Positions 8,102 through 15,855 of a stretch of 45,135 nt of DNA are shown piece by piece. Source of the stretch: Actinomycetota bacterium (lineage in GTDB: Bacteria; Actinomycetota; Thermoleophilia; Gaiellales; Gaiellaceae); assembly GCA_005884945.1 (NCBI GenBank), contig VAYM01000108.1, forward strand, positions 1-45,135, given 5' to 3'. The position numbers were made by a program, and so were the translations under genes. Numbering within the stretch: position 1 is the stretch's first letter; every line of letters begins with the position of its first letter. The notes beneath the pieces are model-generated. The model had not been told where the DNA came from, did not search any database, and worked only from the letters and a program-made list of their open reading frames with translations.

Positions 8102-8802
8102 ACCTGCTCGAGATCGGTCTGCCAGCGCTTCATCCCGAGGAACGTGAGGCCGAGCGACAACGCGGTGCGCCGCTTCGCATCGAGCAGGTCGGTGTCGTGG
8201 AAGTACGCGTGCACGATCTGGCCGCGGTACGGCGCGAGCAGGCCGCGCGCGAGCATGCCGATCGAGTGCGTCGTCGGAACCTCGAGCAGGCTGCGGCCGC
8301 TCGGTAGCTGCACGTAGCACGGTTCCCGGGCCTCGAGCCGCGGCGCTCCCTCCGGCAGATAGCGCGGGCGAAACGCCGTCGCGGTGCAGTCGGTGAAGCG
8401 GAGCTCCGCGAGCGTCTCGGCGACGGCCGCGTCCATGTACCAGCCGCCCCCGCAGAAGAGCGAGAGCTCGAAGCCGCGCGCCGCGAGCCAGGCCGCGTGC
8501 TCGCGCACGCGCGCGGCAGGATCACTGCCGGTCGGCCGCGCATGATCGGGCGCGGTCCAGTGCGTGTGCAGACCGAGCGGCCCGTTCTCCGCCGCGGCGC
8601 GCGCCCGACCGAGCCAGAGGATCTCATCCTCGCCGGCGGCGGTGTCCGGCGGCCGCATGAGCGCCGCGATCCGGAAGCCGCCCGGCGGTCGCGCCTGCAG
8701 CGCTGCGAAGAGCTCCCAGACCTCGTCGTCGAGCGGCCGTTCGACATGGCAGGACACGACCGCGTAACGCCCACCCGGCAAGATGTTCTCCGTGTGCGGC
8801 AT
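8047..8802 (-). CDS. Polysaccharide deacetylase-like protein without the DD motif
   Basis: The 251-residue protein has GLHTHW (77-82) and a late HAYFHDTDLL (198-207). These resemble the histidine motif and the last catalytic histidine region of NodB-type deacetylases. The N-terminal strand where SFDDG should be reads YAVVSCHVE, so the usual metal-binding aspartates are absent. There is no signal peptide. ATG 8800-8802 is supported as the start by TAGAGT six bases upstream. The 5' end overlaps the asnB start on the other strand by 11 bases, and the 3' end overlaps the methyltransferase by 55. The function is unknown; a divergent or inactive deacetylase is the best guess. Confidence 0.7.
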   Translation of the reverse strand: MPHTENILPGGRYAVVSCHVERPLDDEVWELFAALQARPPGGFRIAALMRPPDTAAGEDEILWLGRARAAAENGPLGLHTHWTAPDHARPTGSDPAARVREHAAWLAARGFELSLFCGGGWYMDAAVAETLAELRFTDCTATAFRPRYLPEGAPRLEAREPCYVQLPSGRSLLEVPTTHSIGMLARGLLAPYRGQIVHAYFHDTDLLDAKRRTALSLGLTFLGMKRWQTDLEQVQRGLRPAKTMSFANSGP

Positions 8803-10630
8803 CGCCGGACTCTATTCGCCGAACGGCGCGCCGAATCCGGAGCTCGTCGACGCGATGCGCGCGGCGATCGTCCACCGCGGCCCGGACGAAGGGTCGACCG
8901 ACGTCTTCGGCCCCTGCGTCCTCGGCCACCAGCGACTGCGTGTGCTCGACCTCGAACTGGGCTTCCAGCCCGTGAGGAACGAGACCGGCGAGGTCGCCTG
9001 CGTCTTCAACGGCGAGATCTACAACTTCTCGCGGCTTCGTGAGGAGCTGGGTGGACACGACGTGCGCGGCACCGGCGACACATCCGTCCTCCCGCACCTC
9101 TACGAGGAGGACGAAGCCGACTTCGTCCACCGACTGCGCGGGATGTTTGCGTTCGCATTGTGGGACGGGGCGCGCGAGCGGCTCGTGCTCGCGAGGGACC
9201 GACTCGGCAAGAAGCCGCTCGTCTGGACGCGGCTGACGGACGGAACGCTCGCGTTCGCGTCCGAGCTGAAGGCGCTACTCCGCCTTCCGGGCGTCGAGCG
9301 CGAGGTCGACCTGCGCGCCATCGACGAGTATCTGTCGTTCCAGTACGTCCCGGGCGAGCAGACGGGCCTGCGCGGGATCCATCGTCTGCTGCCTGGACAC
9401 CGGCTCATCGCCGAGGGCGAAGCGCTGAGGATCGAGCGCTACTGGACACCGGCATCGGCCGTCATCGACGCGAGCGCGGACGAGGAGTGGCTCGAGATCG
9501 TCCGGTACAGGGTGCGCGAGGCGGTCGAGCTCAGACTCGCCGCCGACGTCCCGCTCGGGGCACTCCTCTCCGGCGGAATCGACTCGAGCGTCGTGGTCGC
9601 GCTGATGGCGCAGGCGTCGTCGCGGCCGGTTCGGACGTTCACGGTCGGCTTCGAGGACGGGCGATACGACGAGCGCGAATACGCGCGCGCGGTCGCCGAT
9701 CGGTACGGGACGGTGCACGAGGAGCTGGCGATCGAGGCGGACGTCGCCGACACGCTGCCTCGACTTGCGGCGGCGTTCGACGAGCCGCTCGGAGACGAAG
9801 CCGCGTTTCCGACGTTCCTCATCTCCGAGCAGGCGCGGCAGCACGTAACGGTCGCGCTCACCGGTGACGGCGGCGACGAGTCGTTCGCCGGCTACGAGCG
9901 GTACGCTGCGCATCGCGTCGCCGCAGTCGTTCCGTCGGCGGCCGCGCGATTGGCGGCGCCGATCGTCCGCCGTGCGTCGTCCGGTCGCGAGCCGCGCTCG
10001 CCCGTGTTTCGCGCTGCGCGCTTCCTCGACGTCGCCGCGAGACCGCGCTCGGCGCGCTACACGCGATTGATGGAAGTCTTTCCGCGCGAGCTACGGGCGC
10101 GGCTGTGGGCAGTGGAGGGCCTACCCGGAATGAACCTGCTCCTTCCAGGCGCGCGCGGCATCACCGGGTTGCAACTGCTCGACGTCGAGACGTATCTCCC
10201 CGGCGATCTGCTGCCGAAAGCGGACATCGCGTCGATGGCGCACTCGCTCGAGCTGCGGTCACCGCTGCTCGACCATCGCGTGGTCGAGCTCGGTCTCGCG
10301 CTCCCGGCGTCGCTGAAGACGCGCGGCCTGACCGGGAAGATCGCCCTCCGGCGCGCGTTCGCGGACGATCTCCCGCCGGAGGTCGCAAAGCGAGGCAAGA
10401 CCGGGTTCGGCGTTCCGCTCGGACGCTGGTTTCGCAAGGACCTGCGCGAGCTCGCGCGCGATGTCCTCGCCACGGACCGCGGCTGGTTCCATCCCGCAGA
10501 GGTTCGGCGCCTGCTGGACGAGCACGAATCCGGGCGGGCCGATCACGGGCATCGGCTGTGGTGCCTGTTGATGCTCGAGCTCTGGGTACGCGAGCATGTC
10601 GAGACGTCGACGCTCGTGGCCGCTGCGTGA
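8792..10630 (+). CDS. asnB: Asparagine synthetase (glutamine-hydrolysing)
   Basis: The 612-residue protein makes an amide from an acid and glutamine with ATP. The start is fixed by chemistry: GTG 8792 is followed directly by Cys (MCGIAGLYS), the N-terminal nucleophile of class II amidotransferases. An ATG nine bases upstream would bury that Cys. The glutaminase domain shows HRGPDEG and FNGEIYNF. The synthetase domain shows LSGGIDSSV (ATP loop, SGGIDSS 260-266), FTVGFED and ALTGDGGDESFAGYERY. Such AsnB paralogues are common in polysaccharide loci, where they may amidate uronic acids; that role is inferred here. It overlaps the following GT4 by 4 bases (GTGA). No -10 hexamer or ribosome binding site is clear. 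Confidence 0.93.
   Translation: MCGIAGLYSPNGAPNPELVDAMRAAIVHRGPDEGSTDVFGPCVLGHQRLRVLDLELGFQPVRNETGEVACVFNGEIYNFSRLREELGGHDVRGTGDTSVLPHLYEEDEADFVHRLRGMFAFALWDGARERLVLARDRLGKKPLVWTRLTDGTLAFASELKALLRLPGVEREVDLRAIDEYLSFQYVPGEQTGLRGIHRLLPGHRLIAEGEALRIERYWTPASAVIDASADEEWLEIVRYRVREAVELRLAADVPLGALLSGGIDSSVVVALMAQASSRPVRTFTVGFEDGRYDEREYARAVADRYGTVHEELAIEADVADTLPRLAAAFDEPLGDEAAFPTFLISEQARQHVTVALTGDGGDESFAGYERYAAHRVAAVVPSAAARLAAPIVRRASSGREPRSPVFRAARFLDVAARPRSARYTRLMEVFPRELRARLWAVEGLPGMNLLLPGARGITGLQLLDVETYLPGDLLPKADIASMAHSLELRSPLLDHRVVELGLALPASLKTRGLTGKIALRRAFADDLPPEVAKRGKTGFGVPLGRWFRKDLRELARDVLATDRGWFHPAEVRRLLDEHESGRADHGHRLWCLLMLELWVREHVETSTLVAAA
8809..8814 (-). promoter_or_regulatory. -10 element TAGAGT inside asnB
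   Basis: TAGAGT on the minus strand, six bases before ATG 8802. It lies inside the first codons of the divergent asnB gene. Confidence 0.5.
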
Positions 10631-11730
10631 GAGTTCTCCACGTCCACCGCATCGGTGGCATCGGCGGGTCGGAGCGTCACCTGCTGACGCTGCTGCCGGC
10701 GCTGCAGTCGCGCGGAGTCGACGTCCGCTTTCTCGGGCTCGACGATTCGTCCCGCGCACCCGACCCGTTCTACGAGCAGCTGTCGGTCCCGTACGAGCGC
10801 ATGCCCGCCCCCCGCGATGTCGACCCTGCGCTCGCGTTTCGCGTCACGCGTGTGCTGCGACGCGCGCGACCCGATCTCGTACACACGCATCTCGTTCACG
10901 CGGACGTGTACGGCGCGCTTGCCGCGCCTCGGCTCGTGTCGACGAAGCACAACGACGATCCGTTCCGCGCCGGAATGTTTCGCTTTCTCGAGCGTGGACT
11001 CGCGGCGCGCGCGTCGCGGATCGTCACCATCACGGACGCGCTCGCGCGCTTCCAGGTCGAGCGCGTCGGCATTCCCGAGCGGAAGCTCGTCACGATTCAC
11101 TACGGCCTCGACGCGTTGCCCGAAGCCTGGGGGGAGAACCCGCCGGACGACGTTCCCGCCGACGCGCTCGTCGTGCTCGCGGTGTGCCGGCTCGAGCGGC
11201 AGAAGGGCGTCGACGTCGCGGTCCGCGCGCTGGCGCGACTTCGCGAGCAGGAGCCGGGGGCCCACCTCGTCGTGCTCGGCGAGGGCGCAGAGCGGACGCG
11301 GCTCGAGGAGCTCGCGCGGGAGCTCCACGTGCCGCTGCACCTCCCCGGCCGCGTGCCGGATGTTGCCGCGTGGCTCCGGCGGGCGGCCGTCCTCGTCCAC
11401 CCCGTACGGTGGGAGGGATTCGGGCTCGCCGTCCTCGAGGCGATGCTCGCGGGCCTGCCGGTCGTGGCGTCGCGCGTGAGCTCGCTGCCCGAGCTCGTGG
11501 CCGACGGCGAGACTGGGATCCTCGTATCGCCGGACGATCCGGAGGCGCTGGCCTCGGCGATCGAACGCGCCCTCGGTGACCCCGCGGCCCTTGGCGCAGC
11601 AGGCCTCAGACGTGCGCAGGAGCGCTTCTCCGTGGCTCGGATGGCCGAGGCGACCCTCGACGTGTACGAAACGGCCCTGGGCGCCTCCGACGTGGCCGCG
11701 CTGGCCCACCACCCGCCCCCCACCCGATAA
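10627..11730 (+). CDS. Glycosyltransferase family 4
   Basis: The 367-residue GT-B protein starts MRVLHVHRIGGIGGSERHL from GTG 10627, overlapping the asnB stop as GTGA. It has LVHTHLVHADVYGALAA in the N-terminal domain. The C-terminal domain has LAVCRLERQKGVDVAVRAL and the E-x7-E donor-binding motif (WEGFGLAVLEAMLAGLPVVA), then VADGETGILVSPDDPEAL. It is a retaining-type sugar transferase acting on the cytoplasmic side. Its N-terminal half is strikingly like the next, convergent GT4 (both have GSExHLLxLLP and LHTHLVHADVYG-type segments), which suggests an old duplication. A hairpin overlaps the stop codon. Confidence 0.9.
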   Translation: MRVLHVHRIGGIGGSERHLLTLLPALQSRGVDVRFLGLDDSSRAPDPFYEQLSVPYERMPAPRDVDPALAFRVTRVLRRARPDLVHTHLVHADVYGALAAPRLVSTKHNDDPFRAGMFRFLERGLAARASRIVTITDALARFQVERVGIPERKLVTIHYGLDALPEAWGENPPDDVPADALVVLAVCRLERQKGVDVAVRALARLREQEPGAHLVVLGEGAERTRLEELARELHVPLHLPGRVPDVAAWLRRAAVLVHPVRWEGFGLAVLEAMLAGLPVVASRVSSLPELVADGETGILVSPDDPEALASAIERALGDPAALGAAGLRRAQERFSVARMAEATLDVYETALGASDVAALAHHPPPTR

Positions 11731-11740
11731 GAGGGTGGGG
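11718..11740. terminator. Bidirectional hairpin between convergent genes
   Basis: A perfect 8-base inverted repeat (arms CCCCACCC 11718-11725 and GGGTGGGG 11733-11740) encloses a 7-base loop holding the TAA stop of the plus-strand GT4. It sits between two convergent genes whose stops are 18 bases apart. There is no T-tract on either side, so it is an inefficient or non-canonical intrinsic terminator, or a 3' end stabiliser. Confidence 0.6.
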
Positions 11741-11748
11741 CTGCGAGC

Positions 11749-12909
11749 CTAGCCGGGCTCGGTCGCTGATTTGTGGCCTGGGCGAGTCGGGAATGTGCCG
11801 TTTTTGCGCAGCCGGCCGTTCAGCTGCTCGCGATAGACGAGCTCCGTCCGGTCCGTGCACCGCTCCTGCAGGAAACGGTCGAGGGCGCGGCGCCGCCCGG
11901 CCTCGCCCATCGACGCCGCCAGCGCGAGATCGCCGCCCAGCCGGACGATCGCCCGGGCGAGCTGCTCAGGCTCGCCGGCCGGGACGAGCACACCGGTCAC
12001 GCCGTCCTCGACGAGCTCGCCGAGCCCCCCGATCTCCGCGGCGATCACCGGACGAGCGCGCTCCATCGCCTCGAGCGCGACCATCCCGAACCCCTCGCCC
12101 ATCGACGGCACCACGAGGACGGCGGAGTCCTCGATCGCGCGCTGGATCGGCGAGACATGTCCGAGGAACCGCACGGCGTCGTCGACGCCGAGCTGCTTCG
12201 CGACTGCGCGCAGCGCCGGCTCGAGCGGGCCTCGTCCGGCGATGTCCAGCTGCAGGTCCGGCAGCTCACGCCGCGCGGCGGCGAACGCGCGCAGCAGGAC
12301 GAGGTGGCCCTTGATCGGGATCAACCGGCCGACGCAGAGAAGACGCGGCACGCGACCCTCGTACGGGCGCACGGCGCCGTCCGGTTCGATGCCGTAGTGC
12401 ACGATCTCGAAGCTCTCGCCGTCGAAGCCCTCGACGTCCTCGAGGTAGCGCGCGAGCCCGCGCGAGATCGCGATGTGCGCGTTCGCCAGGCTTGCGATCG
12501 CCCGGTCACCGAGGGCGAAGCCCGGGTTCTCGCGAAACTCGTTGAAGCCGTGCTTCGTCGAGATGCGAATCGGGACGCCGGCGATCAGGCCCGTCAGCTG
12601 CCCGTAGACGTCGGCGTGCACGAGATGGGTGTGCAGGATCGTCGGCCGCCGACGGGCGAGGTAGGCAGCGATCCGGACGAAAGCGATCGGGTCGACGTCC
12701 GCCGCGAGCGGGATCGCGTCGAGCTCGATGCCGCGCGCCGTGAGCTCGCGTGCGAAGTCCCACGCGCCGGGCTCGTGCTCGTGCAGCATCAGGAAGCCGA
12801 CGTCCCAACCGCGCTCCTTCAGCCGCGGCAGCAAGGACAGCAAATGCGCCTCCGAGCCGGAGATGCCTGCGACCTTCTGCAGATGGAGGACGGTGCCGGC
12901 GTTCCTCAT
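11749..12909 (-). CDS. Glycosyltransferase family 4
   Basis: This 386-residue GT-B protein starts MRNAGTVLHLQKVAGISGSE at ATG 12907-12909, which overlaps the upstream stop as ATGA. Its signatures are ILHTHLVHADVYGQLTGL, STKHGFNEFRE, LLCVGRLIPIKGHLVLLRAF and MGEGFGMVALEAMERARPVIA (E-x7-E), then VEDGVTGVLVPAGEPEQLA. It is the last gene of the long minus-strand unit from 20496. The N-terminal half resembles the convergent GT4 at 10627-11730. Donor and acceptor are unknown. Confidence 0.9.
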   Translation of the reverse strand: MRNAGTVLHLQKVAGISGSEAHLLSLLPRLKERGWDVGFLMLHEHEPGAWDFARELTARGIELDAIPLAADVDPIAFVRIAAYLARRRPTILHTHLVHADVYGQLTGLIAGVPIRISTKHGFNEFRENPGFALGDRAIASLANAHIAISRGLARYLEDVEGFDGESFEIVHYGIEPDGAVRPYEGRVPRLLCVGRLIPIKGHLVLLRAFAAARRELPDLQLDIAGRGPLEPALRAVAKQLGVDDAVRFLGHVSPIQRAIEDSAVLVVPSMGEGFGMVALEAMERARPVIAAEIGGLGELVEDGVTGVLVPAGEPEQLARAIVRLGGDLALAASMGEAGRRRALDRFLQERCTDRTELVYREQLNGRLRKNGTFPTRPGHKSATEPG

Positions 12910-13901
12910 CGGGCCGCCGCCAGCACGCCGTCCGCCCACGTCTCGACCGAGTGCCTCTCCGCGACTCGTTCGCGCAGCGCGCGTCCGATCTCGGAGCGCC
13001 GGTCGGGTGAAAGCGACGCGACCCAACGCAACCGGTCCGCGAGGCTCGCAGGGTCGTCCCGATCGAAGAGCAGCGGATACTCCCCGAACAGCTCGTCGAA
13101 CACGGGATTGGAGGCGAGCACCGGCAGGCAGGCGGCCGCCGCCTCGTACACGACCTTGTCCGGAGCGCCGGCGCGCATGTTGTTCACGAGCACGTCGGAC
13201 CGGGCGAAGAGCTCCGGCAGCCGAACGCGCGGAACCGCGTCCCCGAGCTCGTATCCGAATCGCTCCAGCTCACGCCGGTGCGCGCGCTCCAGATCGCTGA
13301 GCGCAGCACCGTGCACCTCGAGCGTCGCCTCCTCGACGTGCGAAACCGCATCGAAGACGGTAGGCAGGCCCTTCGCCGGCGAGTAGCGCCCCAGCACGAG
13401 CACGCGCAGGCCGTCACCGGTCGCGCGCTCGCTGCACGGAAACTCGCTCACGTCGATACCGTGCCCGATCGGCCGAACCTTCGCCGAGTCGAGCGGGAAG
13501 GAGCGGCGATCGACGCTGACGACGGCCGTCGCGAGCCGTTCGGCGGCGCGTAGCTTCCAGGTTGCGTGCCAGTGCGTGTACCAGAGCAGGAGCGGGATCC
13601 GCCGCGGCCGCACGAGCGGCGCAGCGAGCAACACGTAGAGCGGGATCATGTGCGCGACGACGGCGCCTGCGGGAAGCGACCGCGCAAGCTCGCGCTCGAA
13701 GCGGAGCCCACGACCCGCGCGCGCGGATGAGCCGAACACGCGCACGTCGACGTTCCGCGGCAAGCCGTCTCCGCGGGCGGACTGCGCGAGCACGACGAGC
13801 TCGTCGACGCGTACGGCGAGCGCGCGGATCTTCGGGATCGTCGCGGCCAGCGCGGGATGCTCGGGATCGACCGCCTGCGTGATGAACACGAGCCGCCTCA
13901 C
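12906..13901 (-). CDS. Glycosyltransferase family 4
   Basis: The 331-residue protein starts MRRLVFITQAVDPEHPALAA from GTG 13899-13901, overlapping the upstream stop as GTGA. It has LLLWYTHWHATWKLRAAERL, then PIGHGIDVSEF, RVLVLGRYSPAKGLPTVFDA and a C-terminal part with VLVNNMRAGAPDKVVYEAAA. The second glutamate of the usual E-x7-E pair is kept (DKVVYEAAAACLPVLAS), while the first lies in a divergent stretch. It is shorter than most GT4 proteins. It is probably a cytosolic glycan-extending enzyme; its specificity is unknown. Confidence 0.85.
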   Translation of the reverse strand: MRRLVFITQAVDPEHPALAATIPKIRALAVRVDELVVLAQSARGDGLPRNVDVRVFGSSARAGRGLRFERELARSLPAGAVVAHMIPLYVLLAAPLVRPRRIPLLLWYTHWHATWKLRAAERLATAVVSVDRRSFPLDSAKVRPIGHGIDVSEFPCSERATGDGLRVLVLGRYSPAKGLPTVFDAVSHVEEATLEVHGAALSDLERAHRRELERFGYELGDAVPRVRLPELFARSDVLVNNMRAGAPDKVVYEAAAACLPVLASNPVFDELFGEYPLLFDRDDPASLADRLRWVASLSPDRRSEIGRALRERVAERHSVETWADGVLAAAR

Positions 13902-14071
13902 AGGTCGGACGGAAGCAACGAGAACAGGATCATGTCGCGCCGCTCGGAACCGAAACGTCCACGATTGCGGAGCCGGCCTTCCTCGACGAAGCCGACTCTC
14001 TCGAGCACCCCACGCGATGCGTCGTTGTCCGGCATCACCGCGTCGTCGCGCAGCTCGACGGTGGCGCGCAT
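13898..14071 (-). CDS. 57-residue GNAT fragment (C-terminal half only)
   Basis: The frame reads MRATVELRDDAVMPDNDASR and continues GVLERVGFVEEGRLRNRG, ending MILFSLLPSDL. The N-x-A-S-x-x-V-L-E-x-x-G-F-x-x-E-G pattern is the C-terminal acetyl-CoA-binding part of RimJ/RimL-type N-acetyltransferases. The first 100 or so residues of such a domain are missing. Its ATG overlaps the previous stop as TGATG, and its own stop overlaps the next GTG as GTGA, so it is embedded in the operon with correct spacing. It may be a remnant, or a small subunit working with the upstream GNAT. It is too short to be a complete enzyme. Confidence 0.65.
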   Translation of the reverse strand: MRATVELRDDAVMPDNDASRGVLERVGFVEEGRLRNRGRFGSERRDMILFSLLPSDL

Positions 14072-14958
14072 CAGAAGAAGTCGGTGTCGCCGAGCGTGAA
14101 CTGCCACGCACGCAGATTCGTGTCGAGCTCGCCGGCGAGCGCCTTGCCCATGAAGTGCAACGTCGTGCGCGTCGGGACGAAGCCGGCGCGCGCGAAGGCT
14201 CCCCGCTGCCCCGGCCCGGGGATCGCGATCAGCCCCTTGACGCCTTGCGGCACCGCCAAGAGGCTCGGCCGGAGCAGCGGTGCCGGATCTCCGACGAGGT
14301 CCGCGATGTACGCGACCGCCGTGCCGCGGTGACGCTTCGAGCCGACGATCGCGTAGCTCCCCCCGGCCGCGAGCGGCACGTACGAGCGGGGGGAATGGAT
14401 ATAGCGCCAGTTGAGGTACGCGGCGTCGCGCACGATGTGGCTCGGCCAGCTCGCGCCCGCGTCGCCCGCGTGGCGGAATCGCTCCACGCGTGCGGTCGGC
14501 TCGACGCGGCGGGGCCGAAAGCGCGGGAACGCACGCGCCCACACCCGGATGCGGCCGATCTCGGTCCAGCCGAGCGGCCCGAGGAAGATCGGCGCGGTCG
14601 GCTTCGACGCGAACGCGAGCACGACCGCGACGCCGCGTTCCGTCGCCTCCTCCTCGTGCTTGCGCTCGAGCGCCTCAAAGATGCCCTGGCCGCGCGCGTC
14701 CTTCGCCGTCGTGGCATGGACGGAGAAGCTCGCCACCCGTTCCTCGCCGCCGAGCGCCATTCGGAACAACGAGTGCCCGGCCACGCCGACGATCCGCCCG
14801 TGCTCGCGCGCGACGGACATCAACGAGCCCGCCGGGTTGTCGCGGAACCACCAGTCGAACTCAGGGCCGGTGAGCGCGAACTCGCCCCAGGCGTCCTGCA
14901 GCAGGCGGAGATAGTCGTCCCGATGCTCGGGCTCGTACGCGGCGAGCTGATACGCCAT
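14071..14958 (-). CDS. GNAT-family acetyltransferase
   Basis: The 295-residue protein begins MAYQLAAYEPEHRDDYLRLL. It has FSVHATTAKDARGQGIFEAL, the acetyl-CoA loop (R-x-x-G-x-G/A type), then AFASKPTAPIFLGPLGW, a typical GNAT tail. The 130 residues after that include LNWRYIHSPRSYVPLAAGG. That resembles the larger GNAT proteins seen in polysaccharide loci, which N-acylate amino sugars. ATG 14956-14958 overlaps the deacetylase stop as TAATG. A short GNAT fragment follows through TGATG. The substrate is inferred to be a sugar only from context. Confidence 0.8.
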   Translation of the reverse strand: MAYQLAAYEPEHRDDYLRLLQDAWGEFALTGPEFDWWFRDNPAGSLMSVAREHGRIVGVAGHSLFRMALGGEERVASFSVHATTAKDARGQGIFEALERKHEEEATERGVAVVLAFASKPTAPIFLGPLGWTEIGRIRVWARAFPRFRPRRVEPTARVERFRHAGDAGASWPSHIVRDAAYLNWRYIHSPRSYVPLAAGGSYAIVGSKRHRGTAVAYIADLVGDPAPLLRPSLLAVPQGVKGLIAIPGPGQRGAFARAGFVPTRTTLHFMGKALAGELDTNLRAWQFTLGDTDFF

Positions 14959-15848
14959 TACTTCGTCGACGTGCCGAGCGCCGCGTTGAAGAGACGGCGC
15001 GCATGCGTGCCCGTGACGGTGTCCTTCACGGAGATGAGGTCGCACGCGCCGGAGAGCACGAGCTCGAACGTCCGCGGAGGGTACGGCTCGATGTTGTAGC
15101 GGCGCAGTTGCAGCGGGTCGGTGCTCGGCGAGTTCGCGCCGGAGACCGCGGTGAACGCGACGTCGTAGCCTGCCTGGCGCACGAGCGACAGGTGCACCGG
15201 CTTGTAGTGCGCCTCCGACCCCTTCACGTACGAGAACGCACGGACGGGACGCTGGAGCCGCTCCTCGAGCCGCAGCTTCGAGAGCGCGATCTCGCGTGCG
15301 GCCTCGTCGAGCTCGAGGTCCGCGAGCGGACGATGCGAGATCCCGTGCGACTCGATGCGGATGCCGGCGCGCTCGAGGTCGGCCATCTCGTCCCAGTCGA
15401 TCGTCCGGTTGAGGATCCCCTGCGCCGCGAGCCGTTCCTCGTGCGGCAGCGGCTGCCGGTCGTCGAGGTAGCCGATCGGCACGAAGAGCACGCCCGGATA
15501 GCCGTACTTCTTGAGCACTTCGGCCGCGTTGTCGAGGTTGTCGTGGTAGCCGTCGTCGAACGTGATCAGGACGGCCTGCGGCGGCAGCGGCTCTGCGCCG
15601 ACGTAGTGGGCGAGCACAGCGTCGAGATCGACGACCGTGTAGCCGAGCTGACGGAGCTGGTCCATCTGCTCGTCGAACACGGACACGGGCATCGTCAGCG
15701 GGTTCTCGGGCAGGTCGTTGACCTTGTGGTACATGAGGACGCGCAGGCTGCGGTTGCCGTTCTCGTTCGCGCCGATCGCGGTCGCCGTCTCCCCGATCGT
15801 GCGGTAGACGCCGTTCTTGAGGATCTGCTTGACGCGTTCCGCTCGCAT
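14958..15848 (-). CDS. Polysaccharide deacetylase (NodB domain)
   Basis: The 296-residue protein has LRVLMYHKVND (35-45), the metal-binding TFDDGY (96-101) and SHGISH (167-172), then FSYVKGSEAHY where other members have FAYPYG. The N-terminus lacks a clear signal peptide, so it may act in the cytoplasm or at the membrane. The gene starts seven bases after the previous stop, and a TAGAGT hexamer overlapping that stop may give it its own promoter. It probably de-N-acetylates the glycan or an intermediate. Confidence 0.87.
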   Translation of the reverse strand: MRAERVKQILKNGVYRTIGETATAIGANENGNRSLRVLMYHKVNDLPENPLTMPVSVFDEQMDQLRQLGYTVVDLDAVLAHYVGAEPLPPQAVLITFDDGYHDNLDNAAEVLKKYGYPGVLFVPIGYLDDRQPLPHEERLAAQGILNRTIDWDEMADLERAGIRIESHGISHRPLADLELDEAAREIALSKLRLEERLQRPVRAFSYVKGSEAHYKPVHLSLVRQAGYDVAFTAVSGANSPSTDPLQLRRYNIEPYPPRTFELVLSGACDLISVKDTVTGTHARRLFNAALGTSTK

Positions 15849-15855
15849 CGGCGCC

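Noticed and set aside
8783-8785. ATG 8783 as the asnB start
   Set aside because: It would put three extra residues before the catalytic Cys, which must follow the initiator Met directly.
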